Of a stretch of DNA of 64,000 nt, positions 22,901 to 32,639 are shown one piece after another. Numbering within the stretch: the first letter of the stretch is position 1; each line of letters starts with the position of its first letter. The translations under genes were made by a program, and so were the position numbers. Source of the stretch: Glycine soja (lineage: Eukaryota; Streptophyta; Magnoliopsida; Fabales; Fabaceae); contig NC_041016.1 of assembly GCF_004193775.1 (NCBI RefSeq), positions 33,341,511 through 33,405,510 of the forward strand, read 5' to 3'. Below the pieces are notes generated by a model that saw only the letters and a program-made list of their open reading frames with translations, had not been told where the DNA came from and searched no databases.

Positions 22901-25900
22901 GCAGACCCAGGCTGGAAATATTGCCATTCACTAGTGGAAGGAGATACAAACACCATTGTTTGTAATTTTTGTGGAAAAATCACTAAGGGAGGAATAACCC
23001 GAGCCAAACAACACCTGATTGGGAAGTCGGGCAACGTTGCAGCTTGCAAGAAAACTCCCCCAAATGTAGTTGAAGAGTTGAAGGAATATATGGCTACAAA
23101 AAAAAGCGGGACCACTTACAGTACTTCTGGCAGTGGTAATATGGCAAATATAAGAGATTTTGAATTTGGTGAACCGATTGGATGTGATGGAAGTGAAGAA
23201 GATGAGTTTGCGGATTCTTGTAATGCTGCTGCAAGTGCAAAGACAAAGTGTGGGACTAAAAAAGGACCAATGGACAAATTCTGTAAGAATCCAGAAAATG
23301 CAATCAATCGGAGAAAAATGGAGATGCTGAGGCAAATGAACATAAGAGAGTCAATGGATAAGAATGAAGTATTGAAGGTGCATCAACATATTGCTCGCTT
23401 TTGGTACCAAGCAGGTTTGTCATTCAACCTCATTAAATTGAAAAGCTTTGAGAACATGGTTGCAGCCATTGGTCAATATGGGCCACATTTGCCCATTCCT
23501 AGCTATCATGACATCAGAGTTCCACTCTTGAAGAAGGAAGTTGAATATACTGAAAATTTGATGAAAGGCCATAGGGAGCAATGGGTCAAGTATGGTTGTA
23601 CTATTATGTCCGATGCATGGACTGATCGGAAACAAAGATGCATCATTAATTTTTTGATTAACTCTCAAGCTGGTACCATGTTTTTGAAGTCTGTTGATGG
23701 CTCTGATTTTGTGAAGACAGGTGAAAAGCTTTTTGAGTTGCTTGATGCCATTGTGGAGGAAGTTGGAGAAGAGAATGTTGTTCAAGTTGTAACCGATAAT
23801 GGGAGCAACTATGTTTTAGCGGGTAAGTTGTTGGAGGAGAAAAGGAAACATATTTATTGGACTCCTTGTGCAGCTCATTGTATTGATTTGATGCTTGAAG
23901 ATATTGGGAAGCTTCCCTTGATAAGGAAGACCATTAGAAGGGCAATTAATCTAGTTGGGTTTATCTATGCCCATTCTAGTACCTTAAGTTTGTTGAGAAA
24001 TTTTACAAACAAGAGGGAATTGGTGAGACATGCTATTACTAGATTTGCCACTTCTTATCTAACCTTGGAAAGGCTTCACAAAGAGAAAGCCAATATTAGA
24101 AAGATGTTTACTTCTGATGAATGGACCTTGAACAAGCTATCTAAGGAGCCTAAGGGAAAAGAAGCTGCAAAGGTAGTGCTCATGCCTTCTTTTTGGAATA
24201 GTGTGGTTTACACTCTTAAAGTCATGGCTCCACTTGTGAAAGTGCTTCGTCTTGTGGATGGTGAAAGGAAACCAGCCATGGGCTATATTTATGAAGCAAT
24301 GGACAAGGCAAAAGAAACAATTATGAAGTCTTTCAACAACAATGAAAGCAAGTACAAAGATGTGTTTGAAATCATTGATAAAAGATGGAATTGTCAGCTT
24401 CATAGGCCATTGCATGCAGCTGCCCACTTCTTAAATCCAGAGTTCTTTTATGACAACACTGACTTGGAGTTTGATTTTGAGGTCACCAATGGTTTGTTTG
24501 AGTGCATTAAGAAGTTGATTCCACAATTTGATGTGCAACAGAAAATTCTAACCGAGTTGCATCTATACAAGATTGGTGCTGACCACTTTGGTTCCGACTT
24601 TGCAATGGCTCAAAGGAAAACCCATTCTCCTAGTAAGAAACTTTTATCATACATTCATACTATTTTTTTTATGTATTAGTGTTAGAATTCAGAATTCTAA
24701 GTTATGCTCTTGGTTGGTAATTGGTATTGCAGCATATTGGTGGCGAATGTTTGGGTCACAAACTCCAAATTTGCAGAAGCTGGCTATTAAGATTTTGAGT
24801 TTGACTTGCAGTGCTTCAGGATGTGAAAGAAATTGGAGTGTGTTTGAGCAAGTAATTGTGACAAAACTCTAACTATACTTTTTAATTTTATTTAATTTTG
24901 ATGATCAAGTTATATTTGGAGTATATTTGAGATTGAAATCAACATTTATTTGTTATGTTGTAGATTCATTCCAAAAAAAGAAATAGGCTTGAGCACAAGA
25001 GGTTGCATGATTTGGTGTTTGTCAAATACAACCAACAATTGAAGCAAAGATATAATGCAAGAGATGAAATTGATCCAATTTCTCTTAATGATATTGATGT
25101 ATGCAATGAATGGCTCGTGGGAGAGATGGATCAAGATGATGATAATGATGCTGGAAATGATTTGGTATTTGAAGATGATGATGCTCTAAATTGGGCAACT
25201 GTGTATCAGGCTTCGGGGGTTGGAGAGTGTAGGATGTATACTAGGCGGAAAAAGCAAAAAACAAGTGTTGCTGCTGCCCAAACTTCTAAAAAACAGGCAA
25301 TGGTTGTTGGATCTTCATCAAGGAAGCAAAAAGCAGTCCAAGAAAATGATGAGGATCTAGATGTTGAGGAGAATATTGATGTTGAATCTGAAGAAGAAGA
25401 AATCATGGTCAATTTTGAGGCGTCTGATGGGGAAGAGGGAAAGGGAGATGCTCCATTACCATATGATAACAACGAAGATGATTATGTTGGGATTGGAGAA
25501 GATGATTAGAGCCTTAACCTTCACTTTGCACTTTGCATTATGTTTTTATCATTTTCTTATTTTGAACTCTTTAATGAGTTTATTTGGTGTTGGTACTTGA
25601 TTATTGTATGAACTCATGAAACTTTTTTAGTTTATTTGAATGCAATCCTTTGTTTTCTTCAATTTCAATGAGTTTATATATATGTTTTTTTTTTTTTTTG
25701 TGTCCGCCATGACATCCGCCATTTTCCGCTACGCCATCCGCCATATTTTTATGGCGGATTTTTGACTTTCCGCCATGAACCGCCATCCGCCATTAACAAC
25801 ATTGATTGATCATATGTAATTAATACTGATCCAATTTGTTCATTATAAATAAAGGTTTAGTGTGGTCATCCAAGACACACAACATTACAGTACAACACTC

Positions 25901-28900
25901 TTATAGTTACGAATTGTGTTCTTCAAAACATAACATATTTGCAAAGGCCAGCAGCAAGCTGTCTTGGCAGTACAAAATCTATTAGTATAAAATTCAGGTT
26001 TTCCTTTAAGTTTATATTTGTCATAATGGCTTAAATATTTATATATTTCTCTTCAACATACTAATCCAATTAAGAAACACATCTTAAATTGTTCTTTCTA
26101 TATTGTGAGCTAGCTCTCTGAGTTTGACTGTAATGCACTGCAACATCACACTATATTGTGTTGGTTAAATCATAAATGAAAGGAAGAGCCTGAACTTCAG
26201 GTGAATGGCCTAATGTTAGGGTTTGTTTGAATTGAAAAAATGTTTTCTGTTTTCATTTAGTATTTTCACAAATAATTATAGAAAGATCACCTTATTTTCA
26301 TTTCACTTTGTTTCTTGTATTTAAATATTTGTTCAGCAAACAATGACAATAACATTTTTGCTGTTTTTATTGTTTCCTGTACAAATCATTAAAAATAGTA
26401 AACAGAATGAAAACAGAGTGGCTTTTATGTAATTATTTATGGAAATAAGAAATGAAAATAGAAAATGTTTTCTCAATCCAAACAAGCTATTAATTTTTGA
26501 CAAAGGAGTACGTCAACCCAAGTCAGAGGTGAAAATAGGAGACCATATTATCCCTCAAGTCACACGGTTTAAATATCTTGGGTCTGTAATACAGGATGAT
26601 GGGGAAATTGAAGGGGATGTGAATCATCGCATTCAAGCAGGATGGATGAAATGGAGAAAAGCATCGGGGGTGTTATGTGATGCAAAGGTACCGATCAAGC
26701 TAAAGGGAAAGTTTTATCGGACTGCGGTAAGACCGGCGATTTTGTACGGAACAGAATGTTGGGCGGTCAAGAGCCAACATGAGAATAAAGTAGGGGTAGC
26801 GGAGATGAGGATGTTGCGGTGGATGTGTGGTAAGACTCGACAGGATAAAATTAGAAACGAAGCTATTAGAGAGAGGGTTGGAGTAGCGCCTATTGTAGAG
26901 AAGATGGTGGAAAATAGACTTAGGTGGTTTGGGCATGTAGAGAGAAGACCGGTAGACTCTGTAGTGAGGAGAGTAGACCAGATGGAGAGAAGACAAACAA
27001 TTCGAGGCAGAGGAAGACCCAAAAAGACTATAAGAGAGGTTATCAAAAAGGATCTCGAACTTAATGATTTGGATAGAAGTATGGTACTTGATAGAACATT
27101 ATGGCGGAAGTTGATCCATGTAGCCGACCCCACCTAGTGGGATAAGGCGTTGTTGTTGTTGTTGTTGTTGTAGTACGTCAACCCAAGTTCAGTGAATGTA
27201 AGCAAGTGGATTACCAGATGCCAAAACAATTCTAGAAATTCAAGCCCTATAAAATTCTTGATGTGAGGAAATGGAATTTAAAGTATTTCAACTTATCAAT
27301 TTATCATATATGTTCAATGTGTCAGTCTGGTATCCAGTTTTCAGTACAGACTGTTAAATTTATAAATCTAGAATAAATTAGGCCAAGAAACAGAGAGACA
27401 GATAAGTGACAGGAAAGTAAGAGTTAAAATTTCTATTGTTGGAAAGTTTAATAAAAGTCAAGTTTCAAGGGATTATGTTAGCCAGCATTACAAAAATGAA
27501 TAGAAATTTTTTAAAAGGAAAATTTCAAGATTTACAAATATTGTTGTTTACCTTGCTCTTTTGGACTCTTAAACGAACTTTAAGGCCAATTTCTTCATCT
27601 CCTTTAGCCTAAGAGAAAACAAAAATGCACAGTGGTGCTCCATTCAAAAAACTTTGACATTATAGTCAAAAAGATTATATCAGTAACAAGTAATTCTATG
27701 AATGTAAAAACTGCTGATACTTTTTAGAAGATGTGATACTGGGAAACAGCAAGGTTGAAGATGATATAAAAGATTATGTTGTGACAGTATTATTGAGCTT
27801 ACAGACTTTATCTTCCCTGTAGGACGAACTTCTAGCCGAAGTGACGCAAAGAACTTCAATGCAATTCCACCACTAGTCACTTCTGGATTTCCATAATAGA
27901 CACCAATCTACAGAGCAAATAAAATAAATAAATCATATTGACACAAGCTAGAGATTTAACAAATCACATATAAATATTGAACTCCTATGATTGTGTATGC
28001 AGTTCTAATTTACAGCACTCATAATTAAATGTATGCAATCTTCTAAAAAGGAAAGTTAGACTAATCAAGAACAAGTACCTTATATCTTATTTGATTCAAA
28101 AATATAAGAGTACAACCAGCTTTAGATGCATTTCCAGACATCTTACGTAAAGCTTGGCTCATAAGACGGGCTTGCAATCCTATTTGCTGCATTCCAATCT
28201 CCCCCTTAGCATTATATAAAAAAAATATAGTCAGAATGAAATGAAATTCTTAAATTACATAACAGAAGTACCTAAAATCAAGAAAAGTAATTGTTTACTT
28301 CAATTTCAGCCCGTGGAGTGAGAGCTGACACAGAATCCACACAAATGAGATCTATGGCACCAGATCTACACATTCGGTCTGCAACTATAATATGGAAAGT
28401 TCATCAATTCATAGACACCAAACAGCACCCTGCTATTGCAGTGCGAGACAGTCCAAGATTATCTGATGCATTCCAACCCAATTATATTAAAGGCAAATAT
28501 ATTACTCTCAAGAGCCATCTCTCCATGATCAGGTTGGCACACAATTAAATTTTCTACATCCACTCCTAATGCTTTAGAATATGCAGGATCAAAAGCATGC
28601 TCCGCATCAACAAGCATTGCATTGCCTCCTAACTTCTGCACATCATAACAAAATAGCATATTGATCCCAAAAACATGTTTACATAAAATGAATCTTCATG
28701 ATCAAGAATTAATGATTGGGAAACTCCTGATAGATGAATTACCTGCACTTCCGCAATAGCATGAAGTGCTAGGGTGGTTTTCCCACTGCTTTCTGGTCCA
28801 TATATCTAGAAATAGATATAGCAGATAATATCAGCTTGCTCATCAACAGAAAAAATAAGTTAAAGGGGAAAACATAGAAGAACCAGCAATTCTATCACGG

Positions 28901-31900
28901 TCTGCAAAATAAAGCATGGAAGAATTAGGTCATTTTTAATGCTTAAATCAGTTTGCTCTAGTTGTTTTGCATCAAATGCCTCACAAACTAGTATTAACAG
29001 AATCCAATATAGCTCAAGCACCACCATTCTTACATACTGACATGAAAAAAGGTCCAGAAACCACAAGGAAGAGAAACTGGAGACATATATAAATGAAGAG
29101 AAATGTAATCATATATGAAAATCGGGGATAGGCAAACAAAGGAGGGGAAATTTGAATGTCAGAAGCAGTTTCAATCTAATACTTAAGTATAAGTCTCCAC
29201 ATTGAGACTAAATTAGACGTTTCATCCACCATAATCTGTCAGCAACTGGAATTCACCTGTAATTTTAGGTATAGACATAAGACACAGGGGACAAAGAAGA
29301 CACAGGCAGAAGGGGATAAATGATGATAAGTCAAATGTAAAGCATAAAGAGGATTAGAGTTATGAGAAGACCTAATACTTTCATTTAGTGAAATAAGTAG
29401 TTCTATTTCTGGAGCCAGAGCAGCAACAGTTTGATGGAGCAGGAGATGAGTCTATAGATAGAGTTTGGACAGGTTGTGGATATGACCTCCTTTGAGAAGT
29501 GAGCAAGGGAGAAATGGAGACAATATTGTGAGACCAATCTGAATGGATAAATGATTAACTGGTAGCATATGATCAAGAAGGTCATCATACACTCAAGAAT
29601 AGAAGAGAAGAAAGGGCAGGTCTCAAAGAAGTTGACATTAGCTGACATAAGAGCAATATAGATCATGAAAGTAGCAAAAGTAGCCTGTCTAGGAAAGGGA
29701 GAGACATTTGGGGAATTTGGCAGCCAACTCATCTTTTCCTTAAGATCATGAAAAAATATGTACATCCAAAGATGAGAAAAGGGAGAGAATAGATATCTTG
29801 TTTAGGGATAAATATAGAATGAGGCACCTAGTTTTGGAGGACTGAAGAAGGCATGAAATTAGGAGTGACAATTAGATGTTTAGGATGAATTTTGAGCTAG
29901 ATTATAATCAATGAATCAAAGAAAACCAATTAATCCATTTATGATCTATTAAAAATGTGCATAATTCTCACAAAATAGATAATCCAGATAGATAACTCAG
30001 CAGCCATAAAAAAATTGTCAAATAACACAAATTTGTTAAAGATACCCTACAAGCACCAAAACTTTTAATACATACCCAAATTTAAATGAAATCCTCATCC
30101 TTACAAAAGAATATATCTCATTCTTCCCGATCCATAAAATGTAAATAGGTTATCAGAAAAAGAAATGAATGGCAACATGTTGCAGGCAAATGGGCAATAC
30201 CTCTATAATTCTTCCTTTAGGGAGACCACCACCTAAAGCACAGTCTAATGTCAAACAACCACTGGGAAAAGTTTCACTGCAACATTCAAGATGATATATA
30301 AAATTCGTCATATGTCATCTGATGTAAATCACAGAAAATAGTGACAGGATATATAAACTGATGTTTTTCAACAATTTAAGAGACTGATGACATTTAACAT
30401 GAAGATGCATACACCAAAGCTCCACCAGCACTGCCCAGTCTTGTAACACTGCCCTTTCCAAAGTTGTTGTTTATATCATTCATCGCTGCTTCCAGTGCTT
30501 TTTGCTAGAATGGAAATTTCATTGCCAGATTGAATACACTTTAAATTAGAAACATATCATCAACAATTTATAACTCACAAACCCTAGTAGAACAATAAAC
30601 TACTAATTTTATGGGTATGGCTGATAATATATTTTCATCAGAACAGTAACCTAAAACCTAAAACCTAAAACCAATATATAGCACATACAGAACCATATAT
30701 CCTAAAAGCTGGCTGCTAAATGAGTCTAATGAACCAATAAAGAAAACATTATACTTCCATGAGTATTGAGAATCAGGGAAGAGCATAAAAGATGATATGG
30801 TGAAATTTTCTATATCATTATGACTATCCAAAAGATAGATAACATATGATATCATGCATATATACATAAATAGAAACAATAAAATATCACACAAACATTG
30901 TGCACAGATAGAATAACTCTTATACATCATTCTTTTAGAGTAACATATCTCTTCTATTAAACAACAATTCTTGATAAGCAGGAATTCACAATTGAAATTC
31001 CTTCAATCACAATTCCATAAATCCCAAGAACGGAACATGATGAGACGATATTGGATAATGACGATTAGTCAAATCCCTAGAGTTGACATGGCTACTAAGT
31101 GGCTTAGGTGGGTAAAGGGAGGCAAAAATGTATTGTTGTAAGGTTGTGAATATTTCAATTAGGTCACTTCTTAATTTTATTCCTTATTCCTAATTCCTAA
31201 CCCTAGCTGCAACCAACTACCCCAGCCACTGCCGCTATCACCAAATTGACAGTGTCCATCGCATCTAGAGAAAGGGAAGGCAAAGAGGAGGCCAACGAAG
31301 AATGCATGAATGTGGGATATGAGGAAACAGAAGGAGGATGGTGCAAAACTGAGCCCCAAGGTGGAGGCAAACTGAGATCCTAGTATCTCTCTGGCTGATT
31401 TAAGCACTATGTTACAACAACAATAAAATTGTACTACTCATTTCACATGTCAAAATATTTTCTATGCAAGCATGTGAGAATTTCAAGATTCATGGTCCTC
31501 TCTCCTGTTCACAAACAAAGAGCACACGAACAACAACATACAAAACCATGCCTTCTTAAGCTGTCAAAACTTGATGCGAATCCACCCCCAAATTTCTAAA
31601 AGCAGATCAGTTAGCTCAATAGGTAACGTCAAAAAATGCAAACCAACACTTTTTACTAATTGTTGTCCCCAGACCCCACCTACATAGCTATGCTGCATCA
31701 GCTATTTTCAGAACAATGTATACAAAGCAATCAACAGCCAACCAAATTCAAACAAGCCCTTAGGCAATGTCTTATGAAATGTCCTTCAAAACCTAGATTT
31801 TTGTTAGTTCAATGTCTCGATATCTTAAAGCAACACACCCACAAATAAAACATCAAACATATATATCCAACAGTCACTGAAGCGAGCACTAGAAATTCAG

Positions 31901-32517
31901 CAATGAAACTCAAAAGAGTACAATAAACAAATAAATAAAGACTCTCTTTCAGGGCAACTATAAACAAAAAATAAAAACCACAAAAAGTCCTAAAAAAGTG
32001 ATCTATTTTCTAAAGAGAAATTAGTTATCACCCTAGAAAAGACAAAGTACCAATGAGTGTGCAAATGCAACCATTCGCTTCAAAAGGAAAGTGAAGCCTT
32101 TGTAAATGAAATATAACCAAAATCCAGAAAAGCAAAACGGTTCAAAACTAAGAACAAAAACAACAAAAGCCTTTTCCCACTAAATGAGGTCGACTACATG
32201 AATCGCACGATACCATTCGACTCAGTTAAAGACAGGATTTTTCATAGTCAAAATAAAACTCATCATATACCAAACATGAAAAAGCGTTTATAACCAAAAA
32301 AAACAAAAAACAAAATGGGGCATACCCTGTCAATGAAGCGAGGGTCGAAGTCACCAGAGAGAGCACCATTGGGTCTGCCTTCAAGCTCGCATTGAATATT
32401 GGCATGCTTGAAAGCGGTGACAGCCCGAAACCTGAGAGGAAAAGGGAACAAGAGAGAAGAAGAGAGTGGTGCCTTGAGAATAACACAGTGGGGTTTCAGA
32501 GGGAACATCAAATCCAT
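10815..32517 (-). CDS. RECA1: Plastid-type RecA recombinase, 13 exons, 414 aa
   Basis: A eukaryotic RecA homologue that should catalyse ATP-dependent strand pairing and exchange in plastid DNA repair. Exons, high to low coordinate: 32326-32517, 30413-30504, 30201-30276, 28743-28805, 28506-28635, 28299-28384, 28079-28204, 27803-27907, 27552-27608, 19353-19415, 19202-19278, 18842-18914, 10815-10919. The sum is 1245 nt, in frame, with GT/AG at every junction. Residues 1-64 are a Ser/Pro/Phe-rich N-terminus like a transit peptide. Walker A is GPESSGKT (123-130), the catalytic Glu is in VDAEHAFDP (E153), and Walker B is DLICVDS (about 196-202). DNA loop regions follow in exons 7-8 ([25 protein letters not shown]). 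The C-terminus is acidic. It best resembles Arabidopsis plastid RECA1 from memory. Introns 9 and 12 are about 8 kb each because of TEs. No stop or frameshift was seen. Confidence 0.93.
12120..12315 (-). mobile_element. Candidate tRNA-derived SINE in RECA intron 12
   Basis: The minus strand contains an A-box-like TGTAACTCAGTTAC (about 12290-12303) and a B-box-like GGTTCTATCCCC (12247-12258) at tRNA-like spacing. It ends in an A-rich tail (T-run on the plus strand near 12127). TTCTTATC occurs near both edges as a possible TSD. There is no coding capacity. The family is not recognised. Confidence 0.45.
12531..12696 (-). mobile_element. Au-type SINE with a perfect 22-bp TSD
   Basis: A tRNA-derived SINE. 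The minus strand has an A box (TGGCGCAGCGG, 12674-12684) and a B box (GGTTCGAATCC, 12631-12641), then the conserved body with GCATATGCAAGGGTAAGGC and CTTCGCATAGCGAAG near the 3' end. An identical 22-bp duplication, starting ACGTGTGTATTATT, flanks it at 12509-12530 and 12697-12718. The perfect TSD indicates a fairly recent insertion into RECA intron 12, sense with respect to RECA. Confidence 0.92.
12975..14263 (+). pseudogene. LINE ORF2 C-terminus with zf-RVT domain, broken
   Basis: Residues such as [20 protein letters not shown] and [20 protein letters not shown] are the segment just after the L1 reverse transcriptase. The second part (13841-14263) has the zinc-binding zf-RVT pattern [18 protein letters not shown]. 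The first frame ends at stop codons near 13709. The second part lies in another frame. A perfect 39-bp tandem duplication (13701-13739, 13740-13778) sits at the break. The catalytic reverse transcriptase is absent, so it is not functional. Confidence 0.85.
13701..13778. repeat. Perfect 39-bp tandem duplication in the LINE
   Basis: Two identical 39-bp units beginning AGACAGTAGTAGGACAGCC at 13701-13739 and 13740-13778, located where the LINE reading frame is interrupted. Confidence 0.95.
14553..16930 (+). mobile_element. Non-autonomous LTR retrotransposon, 250-bp LTRs
   Basis: The LTRs are 14553-14802 (250 bp) and 16673-16930 (258 bp). Both start TGATAGGAATGG and end AGAGCCTATCA. The flanks are TATAC (14548-14552) and TGTAC (16931-16935), a 5-bp TSD with one change. 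A primer-binding-like TTGGTGCTTCCATAG follows the left LTR. The 1.87-kb interior is C-rich on the plus strand with Pro/His/Ser/Thr-rich frames (e.g. 14853-15452, 15986-16378) that show no gag or pol motif. A second LTR start-like string lies at 16590, 83 bp before the 3' LTR. Located in RECA intron 12, antisense to RECA. Confidence 0.88.
17752..18006 (+). mobile_element. tRNA-derived SINE in RECA intron 12
   Basis: A-box-like TGGCTCAACTGCT (about 17763-17775) and B-box-like TGGCTCAAATCCT (17806-17818), followed by a tRNA-unrelated body with GTAAGCAGCCTTACCT and an A-rich tail after 18006. No clear TSD was read. The string AACTTATTATTTAGCC at its 3' end recurs as AACTATTATTTAGC near 18262. Antisense to RECA. 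Confidence 0.65.
18842..19415 (-). CDS. RECA1: RECA exons 10-12
   Basis: Exon 10 (19353-19415) encodes [21 protein letters not shown]. Exon 11 (19202-19278) encodes [25 protein letters not shown] and ends inside an Arg codon. Exon 12 (18842-18914) encodes [24 protein letters not shown]. This is the RecA C-terminal domain with the conserved GSWYSY and GQG motifs. It lies 8.1 kb downstream of exon 9 and 7.9 kb upstream of exon 13 because of transposon insertions on both sides. Confidence 0.92.
19490..20816 (-). pseudogene. Copia/gypsy relic in RECA intron 9
   Basis: Minus-strand frames at 20006-20200 and 20226-20417 carry copia RNase H fragments ([37 protein letters not shown]). A polypurine tract (plus strand CTCCCCCTCAAGTTGG, 19807-19822) abuts a presumed 3' LTR extending left from 19805. 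A separate gag-like piece ([19 protein letters not shown], 20559-20786) follows a primer-binding-like GGTATCAAAGC (20689-20700, minus). Most of pol is missing. Sense with respect to RECA. Boundaries approximate. Confidence 0.6.
22153..22310. repeat. Left subterminal GGCGG repeats of hAT
   Basis: Repeated ATGGCGG, CATGGCGG and GTGGCGG motifs in close spacing. The mirror set is at 25706-25792 (CCGCCAT, TCCGCCA). Such clusters are the usual transposase-binding region of hAT elements. Confidence 0.85.
22663..22846. repeat. T-run plus TATTTGACAC tandem repeat in hAT leader
   Basis: Three degenerate units of about 55 bp, each with a T-run and TATTTGACAC (near 22696, 22748 and 22793), lie immediately before the transposase ATG. 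They may form part of the transposase promoter or leader. Confidence 0.6.
22847..25509 (+). CDS. hAT transposase, BED zinc finger, 3 exons, 816 aa
   Basis: Cut-and-paste transposase of the host hAT element. Exons 22847-24632, 24733-24851 and 24964-25509 total 2451 nt in frame, with GT/AG introns of 100 and 112 bp. A BED-type zinc finger is seen at residues 39-67 (C39, C42, H56, C67). A DUF659/RNase H-like core follows with SDAWTD (D256) and VTDNGSN (D317), and the CAAHC motif (341-345) typical of the hAT insertion domain. The hAT dimerisation domain (YWWRMFG...[11 protein letters not shown], about 597-635) spans exons 2 and 3. The C-terminus is strongly acidic. No stop or frameshift. A GC-rich leader lies at 22,325-22,660. 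If introns are ignored, the gene looks like two unlinked frames. Confidence 0.92.
26524..27171 (+). mobile_element. 5'-truncated RTE-type LINE fragment, 17-bp TSD
   Basis: The open frame to 27137 encodes the C-terminal part of an RTE-clade ORF2 ([47 protein letters not shown]). The catalytic centre is missing. The 3' end is the diagnostic GTT/TTG trinucleotide run (27150-27170) rather than poly(A). A perfect 17-bp duplication beginning AGTACGTCAACC flanks it (26507-26523, 27172-27188). Located in RECA intron 9, antisense to RECA. Confidence 0.92.
27552..28805 (-). CDS. RECA1: RECA exons 4-9 (ATPase core)
   Basis: Six exons separated by short introns (94-194 bp). Exon 4, 28743-28805, has Walker A. 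Exon 5, 28506-28635, has [18 protein letters not shown]. Exon 6, 28299-28384, has the Walker B region and ends AEIE. Exon 7, 28079-28204, has [21 protein letters not shown], where Ile stands at a position usually Met in RecA. Exon 8, 27803-27907, has [19 protein letters not shown]. Exon 9, 27552-27608, has [17 protein letters not shown]. Splice phases close exactly at every junction. Confidence 0.93.
28806..30200 (-). other. RECA intron 3, nothing recognised
   Basis: A 1.4-kb intron with no TE signature that I can name. The minus frame at 29403-29765 has no recognisable domain. Confidence 0.4.
30201..30504 (-). CDS. RECA1: RECA exons 2 and 3
   Basis: Exon 2 (30413-30504) encodes [20 protein letters not shown]..., the RecA N-terminal helix and the FGKGS motif. 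It ends two bases into a Val codon at a GTATGC donor. Exon 3 (30201-30276) completes the Val and encodes the ETFPSG...[12 protein letters not shown] stretch leading into the ATP-binding core. The intron between them is 136 bp. Confidence 0.93.
30505..32325 (-). other. RECA intron 1, nothing recognised
   Basis: A 1.8-kb intron after the transit-peptide exon. No gene or TE was seen. A locally GC-richer stretch at 31,200-31,390 has no clear origin. Confidence 0.4.
32326..32517 (-). CDS. RECA1: RECA exon 1 (start codon, transit peptide)
   Basis: This exon encodes residues 1-64, beginning MDLMFPLK and ending DPRFIDR just before a GTATGC donor. The ATG at 32517 is chosen because it is the first ATG in frame and has A at -3 and G at +4. 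The upstream in-frame extension to 32532 begins with TTG. The segment is rich in Ser, Pro, Leu and Phe with few acidic residues, as in plastid transit peptides. Conserved sequence begins near [12 protein letters not shown]. Confidence 0.9.
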
Positions 32518-32614
32518 TATTGCAGGAACCAAAATGAAGATTCAAAACGACGTGTCTTCTATGTTGTTACATGGATATCAGGGAAAACACAAACCCGCTG
32601 AGACAAAAATCCGC

Positions 32615-32620
32615 TATATA
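32615..32620 (-). promoter_or_regulatory. Candidate TATA box for RECA
   Basis: The minus strand reads CCAAATATATAGCGG here, about 100 bp upstream of the ATG at 32517. A start site near 32,585 would give a 5' leader of about 70 nt. Assigned by position and composition only. Confidence 0.4.
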
Positions 32621-32639
32621 TTTGGTTTTCGGTCTGGTT

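Larger units (their letters stand above)
22140..25804 (+). mobile_element. hAT DNA transposon, 3.67 kb, apparently intact
   Basis: The terminal inverted repeats are CAGTGTTGTTAAATGGCGG at the left, and at the right CAATGTTGTTAATGGCGG as read on the minus strand. The 8-bp TSD ATTGATCA is perfect (22132-22139 and 25805-25812). Subterminal regions are packed with GGCGG/CCGCC motifs (22153-22310 and 25706-25792). It carries a full transposase gene. Inserted into the 3' LTR of the short-LTR element. Confidence 0.95.
20940..25915 (+). mobile_element. Short-LTR non-autonomous element split by a hAT transposon
   Basis: The 5' LTR is 20940-21115 (176 bp, TGTTAGATTA...TTATA). The 3' LTR is 22057-22139 plus 25813-25915, interrupted by the hAT element. 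Flanks are GTTAT (20935-20939) and GTTAC (25916-25920). A primer-binding site, TGGTATCAAAGC, lies at 21116-21127 (initiator Met tRNA type), and a polypurine tract TTGAGGGGGAG at 22046-22056. The 941-bp interior has Pro/Ser/Thr-rich frames (e.g. 21201-21572) but no recognisable gag or pol, so it must have been mobilised in trans. Located in RECA intron 9, antisense to RECA. Confidence 0.88.

Noticed and set aside
29403..29765. A 120-codon frame in RECA intron 3
   Set aside because: It has no recognisable domain and lies wholly within an intron whose flanking exons are well defined.
10815..32517. RecA as bacterial contamination or horizontal transfer
   Set aside because: It has twelve spliceosomal introns, a transit-peptide-like N-terminus and plant plastid RecA sequence features.
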